From Candidatus Neomicrothrix sp. UBA7884 (GTDB taxonomy: Bacteria; Actinomycetota; Acidimicrobiia; Acidimicrobiales; MedAcidi-G1), in assembly GCA_002501135.1 (NCBI GenBank), contig DLRQ01000025.1:1-19395 (forward strand): a DNA stretch of 19,395 nucleotides, given 5' to 3'. This document shows, piece by piece, positions 1 to 7,292 of the stretch. Below the pieces are notes generated by a model that ran no database searches, had not been told where the DNA came from, and saw nothing but the letters and a program-made list of their open reading frames with translations. Position numbers and translations under genes: made by a program. Every line of letters starts with the position of its first letter. Position 1 is the first letter of the stretch.

Positions 1-1
1 C

Positions 2-76
2 ATGGTGGCCGAAAGAATCCACGAACTGACCGGACGTATCCGACTGGGGTTGGACACCGACACGACACTGTTGTGA
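2..76 (+). CDS. 3' end of an unidentified upstream gene (partial)
   Basis: A reading frame is open from the window edge and ends at a TGA at 74-76. It encodes 24 visible residues ending in ...DTDTTLL. Most codons end in G or C, as in the neighbouring genes, and the stop lies only 10 bases before the crotonase ATG. This fits the last codons of a gene in the same operon. The fragment is too short to name a family. The in-frame ATG at base 2 could be internal or a start. Confidence 0.5.
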   Translation: MVAERIHELTGRIRLGLDTDTTLL

Positions 77-86
77 ACTCACCGAC

Positions 87-884
87 ATGACCAGCGACGA
101 CTTCGAGTACCTGCGGTTCGAATACGACGAGGACGTCCTCATCGTCACCATCGACAAAGTCGATGACCCCCTCAACAAGGTTGACAACCGGATGCACCAC
201 GAGTTGACGAATCTGTTCCCACGCCTGCAGGCCGAACGAAGTGCCCGGGCTGTCCTCCTAACCGGTACCGAGTCGGCCTTCTCGGCCGGCGGCGACTTCG
301 CCTGGTTCCCCGAATTCCAAGAACCCGGATTCGCAGCCAACCTGCGACTTGACGGAAAATCGCTCATCTGGGACCTGCTCGATGTCCACCTACCAGTGGT
401 CTGTGCCGTAACCGGACACGCAATGGGCCTGGGAGCCAGCATCGCCCTACTCTGCGACGTGGTGGTCATGTCCGAAACGGCACGGCTGGGCGACCCCCAC
501 GTCAGGGTCGGCATCGTGGCAGGCGACGGTGGCACTATCGCATGGCCGCTCGCGCTGGGCCCCGTGCTCGCCAAGCGGTTCCTCCTCACAGGGGACGCAG
601 TCGGAGCACAAGAGGCCGCCCAGCTGGGCCTGATCACAGAATCGACACCCGACGCGGAGACCTGCCGGGCCGCAGGCCTGGCATGGGCGAAGCGCCTCGC
701 CGCCGGCGCACCACAGGCGGTGCAATACACCAAGCAGGCCGTAAACGCCTGGATCAAGCAGACAATGGGATCGTCATTTGACCTGTCCACGGCCCTGGAG
801 ATGCTCACGTTCACCTCAGAGGACCACGCCGAAGCTCTCACAGCTCTGGCCGAAAAACGCGAACCCCGCTTTACAGGCAGGTAG
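87..884 (+). CDS. Enoyl-CoA hydratase/isomerase (crotonase) family protein
   Basis: A 265-residue, full-length crotonase-fold protein expected to act on a CoA thioester in the cytoplasm. The oxyanion-hole segments are visible as SAGGD (66-70) and GHAMGLGAS (110-118), followed by LLCD (121-124) and the VGIVAGDGGT loop (141-150). By manual alignment to rat enoyl-CoA hydratase, both catalytic glutamates are missing: Glu144 falls at Ser118 and Glu164 at His138. Asp147 in the GDGG loop is the obvious alternative acid. Simple hydration of an enoyl-CoA is therefore doubtful; isomerase, hydrolase or decarboxylase chemistry is possible. It is followed 12 bases later by a nitroreductase, so the two are probably co-transcribed. 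No good Shine-Dalgarno precedes the ATG at 87. Confidence 0.9.
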   Translation: MTSDDFEYLRFEYDEDVLIVTIDKVDDPLNKVDNRMHHELTNLFPRLQAERSARAVLLTGTESAFSAGGDFAWFPEFQEPGFAANLRLDGKSLIWDLLDVHLPVVCAVTGHAMGLGASIALLCDVVVMSETARLGDPHVRVGIVAGDGGTIAWPLALGPVLAKRFLLTGDAVGAQEAAQLGLITESTPDAETCRAAGLAWAKRLAAGAPQAVQYTKQAVNAWIKQTMGSSFDLSTALEMLTFTSEDHAEALTALAEKREPRFTGR

Positions 885-888
885 GAGG
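883..888 (+). promoter_or_regulatory. Shine-Dalgarno of the nitroreductase gene
   Basis: AGGAGG overlaps the TAG stop of the crotonase gene and ends 8 bases before the nitroreductase ATG at 897. It fixes that start and suggests translational coupling. Confidence 0.75.
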
Positions 889-896
889 ACAGCAGC

Positions 897-1571
897 ATGG
901 GCGAAGAAACCGAATCAGAACCGGGTCTCCTTGAGGGCCTGATGACCCACCGGGCGATGCGCCGGTACACCGATGATCCGGTCAGCGAGGAAGACATCTG
1001 GACGTGCCTCAAAGCAGCGGTCCAGGCACCGAGCGGAGGCAACATCCAGCCCTACCAGTTCCTCATCGTGCAGGACCCGGACACGAGACTGGCCCTAGCC
1101 AAGATCTACAGACGTGGATGGGCGCGCTACGGCGCTGCCATAGCTCCAACCGAATTCCCAGACGATGCCACCAAGAGCAGCTGGGAACGCAACAACCGGG
1201 CCACGGTCCACCTGGCAGAGAACCTCGAGCACATACCGGTGCTGGTGCTCGTACTAATGCCATCCATCGACATGACGGTCGAGGACGACGAGGGCCCGAT
1301 GCCAGTCGGCCCCACCCACGCCTCCGTGTACCCGGCAGTCCAGAACTTCATGCTGGCAGCACGCTCACTGAGACTCGGAACGACCATGACCACGCTGCAT
1401 CGAATCTACGAAGATGAGGTGCGCCAACTGTGCGACATACCCGCGCGCTACGAGGTCCTGGCCCTACTACCCCTCGGCTATCCGACCGGCAACTGGGGTG
1501 TAGCCCCGCGTCCCAGGCCAGCCGAGCGCATCACGTCATGGGATCGATTCGGACAGAAGAAGACTCCGTGA
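897..1571 (+). CDS. Nitroreductase family protein (FMN-dependent oxidoreductase)
   Basis: A 224-residue protein, the usual length for the nitroreductase fold. The N-terminal FMN phosphate-binding pattern THRAMRRYTDDPV (17-29) is clear. It is followed by the APSGGNIQPYQF segment (44-55), the dimer-core helix VQNFMLAARSLRLG (148-161) and the closing LLPLGYP (190-196). Such enzymes bind FMN as homodimers and pass electrons from NAD(P)H to nitro groups, quinones, enones or other acceptors; the substrate here is unknown. The gene sits between a crotonase and a luciferase-like oxidoreductase. Its TGA stop at 1569-1571 overlaps the GTG start of the next gene, so the three probably work on the same pathway. 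Confidence 0.9.
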   Translation: MGEETESEPGLLEGLMTHRAMRRYTDDPVSEEDIWTCLKAAVQAPSGGNIQPYQFLIVQDPDTRLALAKIYRRGWARYGAAIAPTEFPDDATKSSWERNNRATVHLAENLEHIPVLVLVLMPSIDMTVEDDEGPMPVGPTHASVYPAVQNFMLAARSLRLGTTMTTLHRIYEDEVRQLCDIPARYEVLALLPLGYPTGNWGVAPRPRPAERITSWDRFGQKKTP

Positions 1572-2491
1572 CCGGTGAGCCGGTTCGGGTCGGTGTCTCA
1601 ATCCCTCCAGCCGGCTTCAAATCGCGTGAGGAGGCAGACGCGTATGTGAACGCCGCCGCCACCGGTGGCCTCGACCACATGATCACGTCGGACCATGTGG
1701 CATTTCAGGGAGGCCAGGGCCGGGACGGCCTCATGACCATGGCCTGGCTGGCGGGACTGCACCCCACAATCGGTCTCTACATCGGCGTCTACCTGCTGGC
1801 CCTCCGTCATCCCGTGGCAGTGGCCCGTCAGGTCTCCACCCTGGCCGAAGATGCTCCGGGCCGCCTCACCCTCGGAATCGGGGTGGGCGGTGAGGACCGT
1901 CACGAAATGGAGTCGGTCGGAGTGGACCCTGCCACCCGGGGACGTCGGACCGACGAGGCCCTTGACGTCCTCCTCCCACTTCTGGACGGAACTACCGTCA
2001 ACCACGACGGCGAGTTCTACCAGGTGCCCAACACCTCGATCCGGCCCGAACCTGACCCTCCGGTTGTGGTCACGGTTGGTGGCCGTTCGACGGCCGCCAT
2101 TCAAAGGGCCGGAACACGCGGCCAGGGCTGGCTGGCCTCATGGTGCTCGCCTGACCGGTTCGCTGCCGGGGTCGCCCTGGCCGAAGAAGCCGCCATGTCG
2201 GCTGGTCGGACCGACGTGAACTGGAGACACGGGTATCAGGTGTGGGTGGGGCTGGGAGACACACCGGAAGAGGGGGCGGGACTCCTGGGTCCCAGCATGG
2301 AATCCTTCTACGGCGCTCCCTTCTCGGCGTTTGAGAGGTATTCACCGGTCGGCACGCCATCCGAGATAGCCGGGTGGCTGACCCCATTCGTGGATACCGG
2401 CGCCGTCGACCTCAACCTGGCACCAGTGGCCGGTACGGCGTCGGAGGCGATAGCCGGGATTGCCGAGGTGAAGCGCCTGCTCAAGCGCTGA
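1568..2491 (+). CDS. LLM-class (luciferase-like) flavin-dependent oxidoreductase
   Basis: A 307-residue TIM-barrel protein of the bacterial luciferase-like superfamily, which uses FMN or coenzyme F420. Recognisable parts are the N-terminal strand VRVGVSIPP (6-14), TSDH (40-43), the barrel core RHPVAVARQVSTLAE (80-94) with GRLTLGIGVGGE (98-109), DGEFYQV (147-153), and PPVVVTVGGRS (164-174). GTG at 1568 is chosen because it overlaps the nitroreductase stop in a GTGA junction. An in-frame ATG at 1538 would add ten residues that lie inside the upstream gene and do not resemble the family. Cofactor and substrate cannot be told from sequence; F420 use is plausible in an actinobacterium. Confidence 0.88.
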   Translation: MTGEPVRVGVSIPPAGFKSREEADAYVNAAATGGLDHMITSDHVAFQGGQGRDGLMTMAWLAGLHPTIGLYIGVYLLALRHPVAVARQVSTLAEDAPGRLTLGIGVGGEDRHEMESVGVDPATRGRRTDEALDVLLPLLDGTTVNHDGEFYQVPNTSIRPEPDPPVVVTVGGRSTAAIQRAGTRGQGWLASWCSPDRFAAGVALAEEAAMSAGRTDVNWRHGYQVWVGLGDTPEEGAGLLGPSMESFYGAPFSAFERYSPVGTPSEIAGWLTPFVDTGAVDLNLAPVAGTASEAIAGIAEVKRLLKR

Positions 2492-2509
2492 ATAGCCGGG
2501 TTGGCGACA

Positions 2510-3418
2510 TCATGCGCTCTGCTTGAACCGGTCCCACCGCTCCTCGAGAAGGTCAACCGACGGATAAGCGGCACGACGCCGGGGGACCTGCATTTGCTCT
2601 CCATGGAGGCCTTGGAGCGAGTAACGAAGCGTCGGTCCGTCCTGTTCCATCAACACGTCGGACCGAAGTCGGATCACGCGATCCGGCCTGATCCCGAGGA
2701 TGTCGCTGTCGTAGGCGGCATGGTGGATCTTGCACATTGAAATGCCATTGGTGACGACTGGTTCGCCACCGTCCGCGTCGGCCCTGATGTGGGCGGCGTC
2801 GAGGAGTTCACGGTGACGAAGGTTGCACAACGCGCACCGGTGCCCGTAGGCGTCCAGTACAACCGACCTGAACACGGGCTGATGAACCCGAACCTTCGTG
2901 GCCCTCTCCGCGTACTCCCGTCTGGTGGCAAGGTCGATCACGTTTCTGTTGTCCCAGTAGCCGGCAGACACCTCGTCGAGGGCGACTACGAACTGTCGGG
3001 CAGCCACCTCCTCACCGACGAGAGTTACCGGAAAGATCGGCTCATACAGACCCTTCGCAATCGCCCTGAAGTAGATGAGGGGGAGACGTGCCTCCATTGC
3101 AAGGCGCATTCCCCTGTTGCGGTAGTGGTCTGGGTCGGTGCCCTCCCACTTGTACCGGAGCAGGCCATCTGGACCCTCATGGTCGTCGTAGGGTCGGTAG
3201 CCACTGCCTGAGTATCTGGTGACAAAACTGAGGGCGGCATCCAACTGCCTCGGCTTCAAGATTCCCTGCTGTGTCGGCATCAACCGGTACTTCCCGCCAC
3301 GGAACTCAAAGAACCCCACGTCGGCCTGCCTGACAGGCCCGCCGGTACGCAACTGGACTGCGCGCAAGAAGGCGAATGCCCGCTCTCGAAACTCCCATTC
3401 AAGGTCCAATCCGGCCAT
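2510..3418 (-). CDS. HNH endonuclease with an N-terminal domain resembling a DNA sulfur-binding domain
   Basis: A protein of about 302 residues. The C-terminal half has an HNH nuclease (HNH_2-like): zinc pair CALC (195-198), AAH with His210, then Asn224 and CKIHH (229-233). The N-terminal half has the pattern GILKPRQL (52-59), DGLLRYKWEGTDPDHY (84-99) and PLIYF (113-117). From memory this occurs in HNH proteins related to the ScoMcrA/SprMcrA phosphorothioate-dependent restriction enzymes, where it would be the sulfur-recognition module. A role in cutting modified incoming DNA is an inference; no modification genes are in the window. The start is uncertain: GTG at 3421 and ATG at 3418 are adjacent and neither has good Shine-Dalgarno spacing. 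It lies 40 bases after the APC permease, and its 3' end faces the LLM gene 18 bases away. Confidence 0.85.
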   Translation of the reverse strand: MAGLDLEWEFRERAFAFLRAVQLRTGGPVRQADVGFFEFRGGKYRLMPTQQGILKPRQLDAALSFVTRYSGSGYRPYDDHEGPDGLLRYKWEGTDPDHYRNRGMRLAMEARLPLIYFRAIAKGLYEPIFPVTLVGEEVAARQFVVALDEVSAGYWDNRNVIDLATRREYAERATKVRVHQPVFRSVVLDAYGHRCALCNLRHRELLDAAHIRADADGGEPVVTNGISMCKIHHAAYDSDILGIRPDRVIRLRSDVLMEQDGPTLRYSLQGLHGEQMQVPRRRAAYPSVDLLEERWDRFKQSA

Positions 3419-3461
3419 CACTCCAGGATGACAGCTTTCCTGGCGGATCGCTGGGGGACTC

Positions 3462-5555
3462 TCAGGACCTGACAGGAACCAGGGGGGCTGGCTGGCCGGC
3501 GGCCGGCATCACGGCATCAGGTCCCAGCAGGGTGAGCTGATCATCGGGCTCGAGCACCAGATCGGCGTCGATCGGCATGGGCACCCCGAACCTGGTAACC
3601 GAGGCCAGCTCAACCCCGTCAAGCCATTCAATGTCGCCGACACGCTCACCGATCAGGCCGACGTCGCTTCCCTCCGGAAGGAGGGTGTACTGGCGAAGGG
3701 TCACACCCGGCAACAGTGCCGACTTCACCTCGGCCTCGCTGGCCGCCGCCCCGATCTGTCGCGAACCGCCGTGCAGGTAACCGGCCAACTCCCCCGCCAG
3801 GCGCAACGAGCGACCAGGATTGGCCGCTGTTCCAGCGAGGAAGAACAGGGCGTTCACCCGCTCCCCCGAACCGCCCCATGCGGCTGGAATTCTGATGCCG
3901 CCGGCCGCCCGCACGATCACCAGCTTGTCGTCGTCGATCGCGTCGAACAGGGCAACCGGCGTAGCTGTCGGGTGCTCGTCAGACGGCTGGATCCAGAGCG
4001 AACCTGTCTCGAGGAACCGGTCACTGACCAGATCGGCGGAGAGGCCGATGCGGTCCGAGAGCACCGTGGACACGCGCTCGGCAGCCTCGCCTATGTCCGT
4101 TCCAGATGACACGCTCAGCACCACGGCCCTCGCGATCAATCCCGTGTAGTCGTCATCTGAACGCAGCCCGTGGCCCGCCATCGCTGCACTCATCTCGCGG
4201 TCCAGCCCACGGTCGACGCCCTCGCCCCAGCGTTCGAACACGTGGCGGATGGCACCGGCCCGGTTGGTCCGTGGCGTTGCGTACAGGTGGTGCCAGACCC
4301 AGGCGACCACCGTGACTACGCCGATGAAGACAAGCGGCACAAGACCAAGTTGGGAGATGAGGAGAACCGAGACGGCGATACCGGCGAACTGGGTGAACGG
4401 GTAGAAGGGGGTGCGGAAGGCCGGTGCGTAGGACACGATCTGTGAGGCCCGCAGTACCAGTACGGCCAGGTTCACCATGCCGAGGGTGAGCAGAACGAAC
4501 GCGCTCGCCAGCTTGGCAATCGCCTCTGTGTCAAATGCCACGACGACAAGGGCGATCATCGCACCGGTGATCACGACCCCGACCGCCGGTGTGCCGTGTC
4601 GGCTCAACCCGCCAAGACGCGCCGGCAGCAACCCGTCGCGCGCCATCGCCATCGGGTACCGGGCTGCCGCCAGGATGCCTGCGTTTACCGCCGACGCGAA
4701 TGCAGCCAGAGCCGCCACGACAACCAGCCAGGCACCTGCAGTCGGCAATACGGCGACCGCAGCGGTGTGAATCGGGGCCAGATCCTCGTGGAGTATCTCC
4801 GGCGGTACAACCACGACAGTCACAAGCACCCCGAGGGTGTAGAGCAGCGTGGCCACCCCCAGCGACAGCATCATCCCCAATGGAATCCGGTGGGACGGGT
4901 CCTCCACCTCTTCAGCAGCGCTGGCGACCTTGGTGAGGCCTCCGTACGAGACGAACACCAGGCCCGTCACCGCCAGCACCCCCGACCAGCCCGAGGTGAA
5001 GAACGGGTCAAGCCGCGAGCTGTCGATGCCGTTCGCCCTGATATCCCAAAACCCCCCTACGAGAAACCAGGCCATTACGACAAGGATGAACGCGACCATG
5101 ATCAGTTGGACCGACGCACTGGCCTTGGAACCGACGACGTTGATGAGCGTGAACAACCCGATCAGAACGAGAGCCAGGGTCCTTCCGTCGACATCGACGA
5201 TCAGCACCAGATAGGCGCTCATACCGACCATGGCGAAGGCGTCCTTGAGTATGAGCGAGAGCCATGTGCCAAAGCCGGCCACTGTGCCGACAGCCGGGCC
5301 AAGCGCTCTCTCCAGGAAGTAGTAGGTGCCGCCGGCCTTGGGTAGGGCCGTCGACAACTCGGCGACGCTGAGCATCGCCGGTATGGCAAGGGTTCCCGCC
5401 AGCAGATAGGCGACGATTGCAGCCGGACCCGCCTTGGCGACTGCCAGGCCGGGGAGGAGGAACAGGCCAGAAGAGAGCATCGCCCCCGTGGAGAGAGCGA
5501 AGACGTGGCGCAACTCCAGCGACCGGGTCAATTTGCGCACTGCACCTGCCGCCAT
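3462..5555 (-). CDS. APC-superfamily permease with C-terminal EIIA-like and RCK_C (TrkA-C)-like domains
   Basis: About 697 residues, much longer than a plain APC permease (about 450). Residues 13-426 form a membrane domain of roughly twelve hydrophobic segments with typical APC signatures: SSGLFLLPG (28-36), ELSTALPKAGGTYYFLERA (66-84), YGGLTKVASAAEEVEDP (204-220) and ARDGLLP (305-311). Residues about 468-598 resemble a PTS EIIA type 2 domain, but the position of the phosphorylated histidine (PH in PtsN) reads PV, with Val534. Residues about 613-680 resemble an RCK_C ligand-binding domain, with LPEGSDVGLIGERV (626-639) and DDQLTLLG (671-678). Substrate could be amino acids or, by analogy to KimA, potassium. 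ATG at 5555 is preferred over GTG at 5561 because a weak AGG lies 10-12 bases upstream of it. Confidence 0.88.
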   Translation of the reverse strand: MAAGAVRKLTRSLELRHVFALSTGAMLSSGLFLLPGLAVAKAGPAAIVAYLLAGTLAIPAMLSVAELSTALPKAGGTYYFLERALGPAVGTVAGFGTWLSLILKDAFAMVGMSAYLVLIVDVDGRTLALVLIGLFTLINVVGSKASASVQLIMVAFILVVMAWFLVGGFWDIRANGIDSSRLDPFFTSGWSGVLAVTGLVFVSYGGLTKVASAAEEVEDPSHRIPLGMMLSLGVATLLYTLGVLVTVVVVPPEILHEDLAPIHTAAVAVLPTAGAWLVVVAALAAFASAVNAGILAAARYPMAMARDGLLPARLGGLSRHGTPAVGVVITGAMIALVVVAFDTEAIAKLASAFVLLTLGMVNLAVLVLRASQIVSYAPAFRTPFYPFTQFAGIAVSVLLISQLGLVPLVFIGVVTVVAWVWHHLYATPRTNRAGAIRHVFERWGEGVDRGLDREMSAAMAGHGLRSDDDYTGLIARAVVLSVSSGTDIGEAAERVSTVLSDRIGLSADLVSDRFLETGSLWIQPSDEHPTATPVALFDAIDDDKLVIVRAAGGIRIPAAWGGSGERVNALFFLAGTAANPGRSLRLAGELAGYLHGGSRQIGAAASEAEVKSALLPGVTLRQYTLLPEGSDVGLIGERVGDIEWLDGVELASVTRFGVPMPIDADLVLEPDDQLTLLGPDAVMPAAGQPAPLVPVRS

Positions 5556-5626
5556 CCGCACAACCTAGGCGGTTCCGGGCTCATGGTGCAGCAGTCCGGT
5601 CACCGACTCCCGGAGCCCGGGTTCCG

Positions 5627-6607
5627 TCAGGGGAGACCTGCCAGGAACTCCAGGAGGACGGCGTTGACGCCATCGGCATCTTCCTGCTGCATCCAGTGCC
5701 CCACGCCGGGGAGGATCACCGAGGCGTGGAGGCCGGGAAGCGTCTGTGGGAACCTGCTGATACTGCCAGCCCCCCAGATGGTCGGTCCGTCGTTCTCGCC
5801 ACCGATGAACAGCGACGGCTGCCTGATGGGAGCGCCATGCCAGGCCCTCAGGTCAACCCAGTCCAGGTCGACGCACCTGTACCGGTTGAGGCCCCCGGAG
5901 AACCCGGACCGGGCGAACTCAGCTGCGTAAAAGACCAGGTCATCGGGTGTCATCCAGGCCGTCGGCTGACCCGGGTACCTGAAGGAGTCGCTCATCTTTC
6001 CGCCAGGTGCGATCAGACCCATCGGCTTCTCGTCAGGGGCAGAGGGGGGGCAGTCGCCCGAGGCGGTGAAGTAGAAGCCCTCCAGCCAGCGGACCGGATC
6101 GACGGCGATCTCGGCCTCGGCGCGGCCAGGTTCCTGGAAGTACTCGATGTAGAACTCATCGTCCCCGCCCATCATCTTGAACACGTCTGTTGGGCGCGGG
6201 TCGCCCCGCGGGTCGTAAGCGACTGAGAGGAGTGCCACGGCGGTGAACACGTCGGGTCGAAGGCGGGCTGCGGCTGCCGCAATTGGTGAGCCCCAGTCAT
6301 GTCCGACGATCGTGGCCGTTCGCCCGCCAAGGGCCTCGACCACGCCGACGCAGTCTCCGACCAGTTCCACGAGTCGGTAGGCATCAACCTCGTCCGGTTT
6401 GTCCGAGGATCCGTAGCCGCGTACGTCGATGGCAACTGCCCGCATACCGGCGGCTGCAACGGCAGGCAGCTGGTGTCGCCATGAGTACCAGGACTCGGGA
6501 AAACCGTGGACGAACAGGACCATCGGGCCTTCACCGACCTCGGCCACGTGAATACGCGTTCCGAACGCATCCACCTCGTGTCGCCTGAGGCCTTCGATCT
6601 CCATCAT
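5627..6607 (-). CDS. Alpha/beta hydrolase, soluble epoxide hydrolase-like
   Basis: A 326-residue protein of the epoxide hydrolase/haloalkane dehalogenase branch. Visible motifs are the oxyanion HGFPESW (34-40), DVRGYGSSDKP (61-71), the nucleophile elbow GHDWG with Asp104, a likely lid tyrosine at 156, and GVGHW with His304 as the catalytic base. Asp273 may be the relay acid. The HGFPESW and GHDWG pair favours epoxide hydrolase. Its ATG overlaps the vapC stop (ATGA), so it may be translated by coupling from the toxin gene; a GAGGAG inside vapC lies rather far upstream (about 14 bases). The APC permease follows on the same strand about 70 bases later. The physiological epoxide is unknown. Confidence 0.9.
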   Translation of the reverse strand: MMEIEGLRRHEVDAFGTRIHVAEVGEGPMVLFVHGFPESWYSWRHQLPAVAAAGMRAVAIDVRGYGSSDKPDEVDAYRLVELVGDCVGVVEALGGRTATIVGHDWGSPIAAAAARLRPDVFTAVALLSVAYDPRGDPRPTDVFKMMGGDDEFYIEYFQEPGRAEAEIAVDPVRWLEGFYFTASGDCPPSAPDEKPMGLIAPGGKMSDSFRYPGQPTAWMTPDDLVFYAAEFARSGFSGGLNRYRCVDLDWVDLRAWHGAPIRQPSLFIGGENDGPTIWGAGSISRFPQTLPGLHASVILPGVGHWMQQEDADGVNAVLLEFLAGLP

Positions 6608-7053
6608 TGCGACCCGTACTCCTCCCAGTTGACGGGATCCTCAACCACCAGGCCCCGCAACACAGTTCCATGCGGGAGCGCCTCGGTCAGCAGTCGGCCG
6701 CACCCGGCGGTGGCAGCCGCCTCGACGGCCAGGGCGTCACGGACCTCCAGGTCGTGTCGGTCGGCAGTGTCGGCTGCTGCGGCAACCAGGTCGTGATCAA
6801 CCTGAACTACCGCCAGATCAGCCAGGTCGGCCAGGGCCCGTCCGGCCACTACCCCCGGCAGGGGACGGGCAAACTCCCTGGTGACGATGTCGTAGAAGTC
6901 GGCCATGACCCGTGTCGAGATCACAAGTGTGGCGCCCTGGATGTCGCCGATGACGGCACGTGCAGCCGCCTGGCGACGTGGCTCGTCGTCGTCGAAGAGG
7001 CGCACCAGCACGGACACGTCCACGAACACCCTGTTGGTGAGGGAGCCGGTCAT
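6604..7053 (-). CDS. vapC: VapC-like toxin, PIN-domain ribonuclease
   Basis: A 149-residue PIN-domain protein directly after an RHH antitoxin. Such toxins cleave RNA with metal ions held by three or four acidic residues. The first is Asp12 in VFVDVSVLVRLFD. Asp52 in ADFYDIV sits where glutamate is usual. Asp106 lies in RDALAVEAAATAGC. In the last motif, LLTEAL (121-126), the usual aspartate two after the threonine is alanine, with Glu124 next to it. Activity is therefore likely but not certain. The ATG overlaps the antitoxin stop by four bases, a hallmark of TA operons. The stop overlaps the epoxide hydrolase start in the same way. Confidence 0.88.
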   Translation of the reverse strand: MTGSLTNRVFVDVSVLVRLFDDDEPRRQAAARAVIGDIQGATLVISTRVMADFYDIVTREFARPLPGVVAGRALADLADLAVVQVDHDLVAAAADTADRHDLEVRDALAVEAAATAGCGRLLTEALPHGTVLRGLVVEDPVNWEEYGSQ

Positions 7054-7256
7054 GTGGGCGACCTGCCTCCTGATCCGGCTATGGAGGAGATCGATAGCGC
7101 CACCAGCCGGCGGCGTGCCGAGTCGACCCGATCGGTGGCGGCGAAGCCGGTGATCAACTCCCGGACCACGGCGTTAACCGAGGTGCCCTGCTCGGCGGCC
7201 CTGACCCTCGCCCGGGAGAGGAGGTCGTCATCGACTGAGAGCGTGAGGTTTGCCAT
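7050..7256 (-). CDS. vapB: VapB-like antitoxin, ribbon-helix-helix family
   Basis: A 68-residue protein beginning MANLTLSVDDDLL, the typical first strand of a ribbon-helix-helix DNA-binding domain, followed by helices containing RARVRAAEQG and TSVNAVVRELI. The tail after residue 45 would wrap the toxin. It should neutralise the PIN toxin encoded by the next gene and repress its own promoter. ATG at 7256 is chosen because the family motif starts there. The in-frame GTG at 7289 would add 11 atypical residues and would place the paired operator inside the coding sequence. No Shine-Dalgarno precedes 7256, so the message may be leaderless. Confidence 0.87.
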   Translation of the reverse strand: MANLTLSVDDDLLSRARVRAAEQGTSVNAVVRELITGFAATDRVDSARRRLVALSISSIAGSGGRSPT

Positions 7257-7292
7257 ATATATATGTGTAGCACATATTACGTGCATCACATA
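7255..7292 (-). promoter_or_regulatory. Probable vapBC operator/promoter with two GTG-N3-CAC sites
   Basis: An AT-rich stretch directly upstream of the antitoxin ATG. Site 1 at 7261-7277 is the perfect palindrome ATATGTG-TAG-CACATAT. Site 2 is GTG-CAT-CAC at 7281-7289, flanked by ATATAT on one side. The GTG cores start 16 bases apart, about one and a half helical turns. The two sites together also form a larger near-palindrome, with GTGT on one side and CACATATAT on the other. A possible -10 (TAATAT, 7279-7274, minus strand) lies inside. This suits autorepression by VapBC. Confidence 0.6.

Noticed and set aside
5575..5620. Inverted repeat CCGGGCTC / GAGCCCGG between the epoxide hydrolase and the permease, as a terminator
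   Set aside because: The stem is 8 bases with a 30-base loop and no T-tract; it is a weak candidate in GC-rich DNA.
4596..6226. Long plus-strand frames opposite the permease (4596-5345) and epoxide hydrolase (5417-6226)
   Set aside because: Both are antisense to well-supported genes, have no recognisable motifs, and the second also crosses the gap between two genes.
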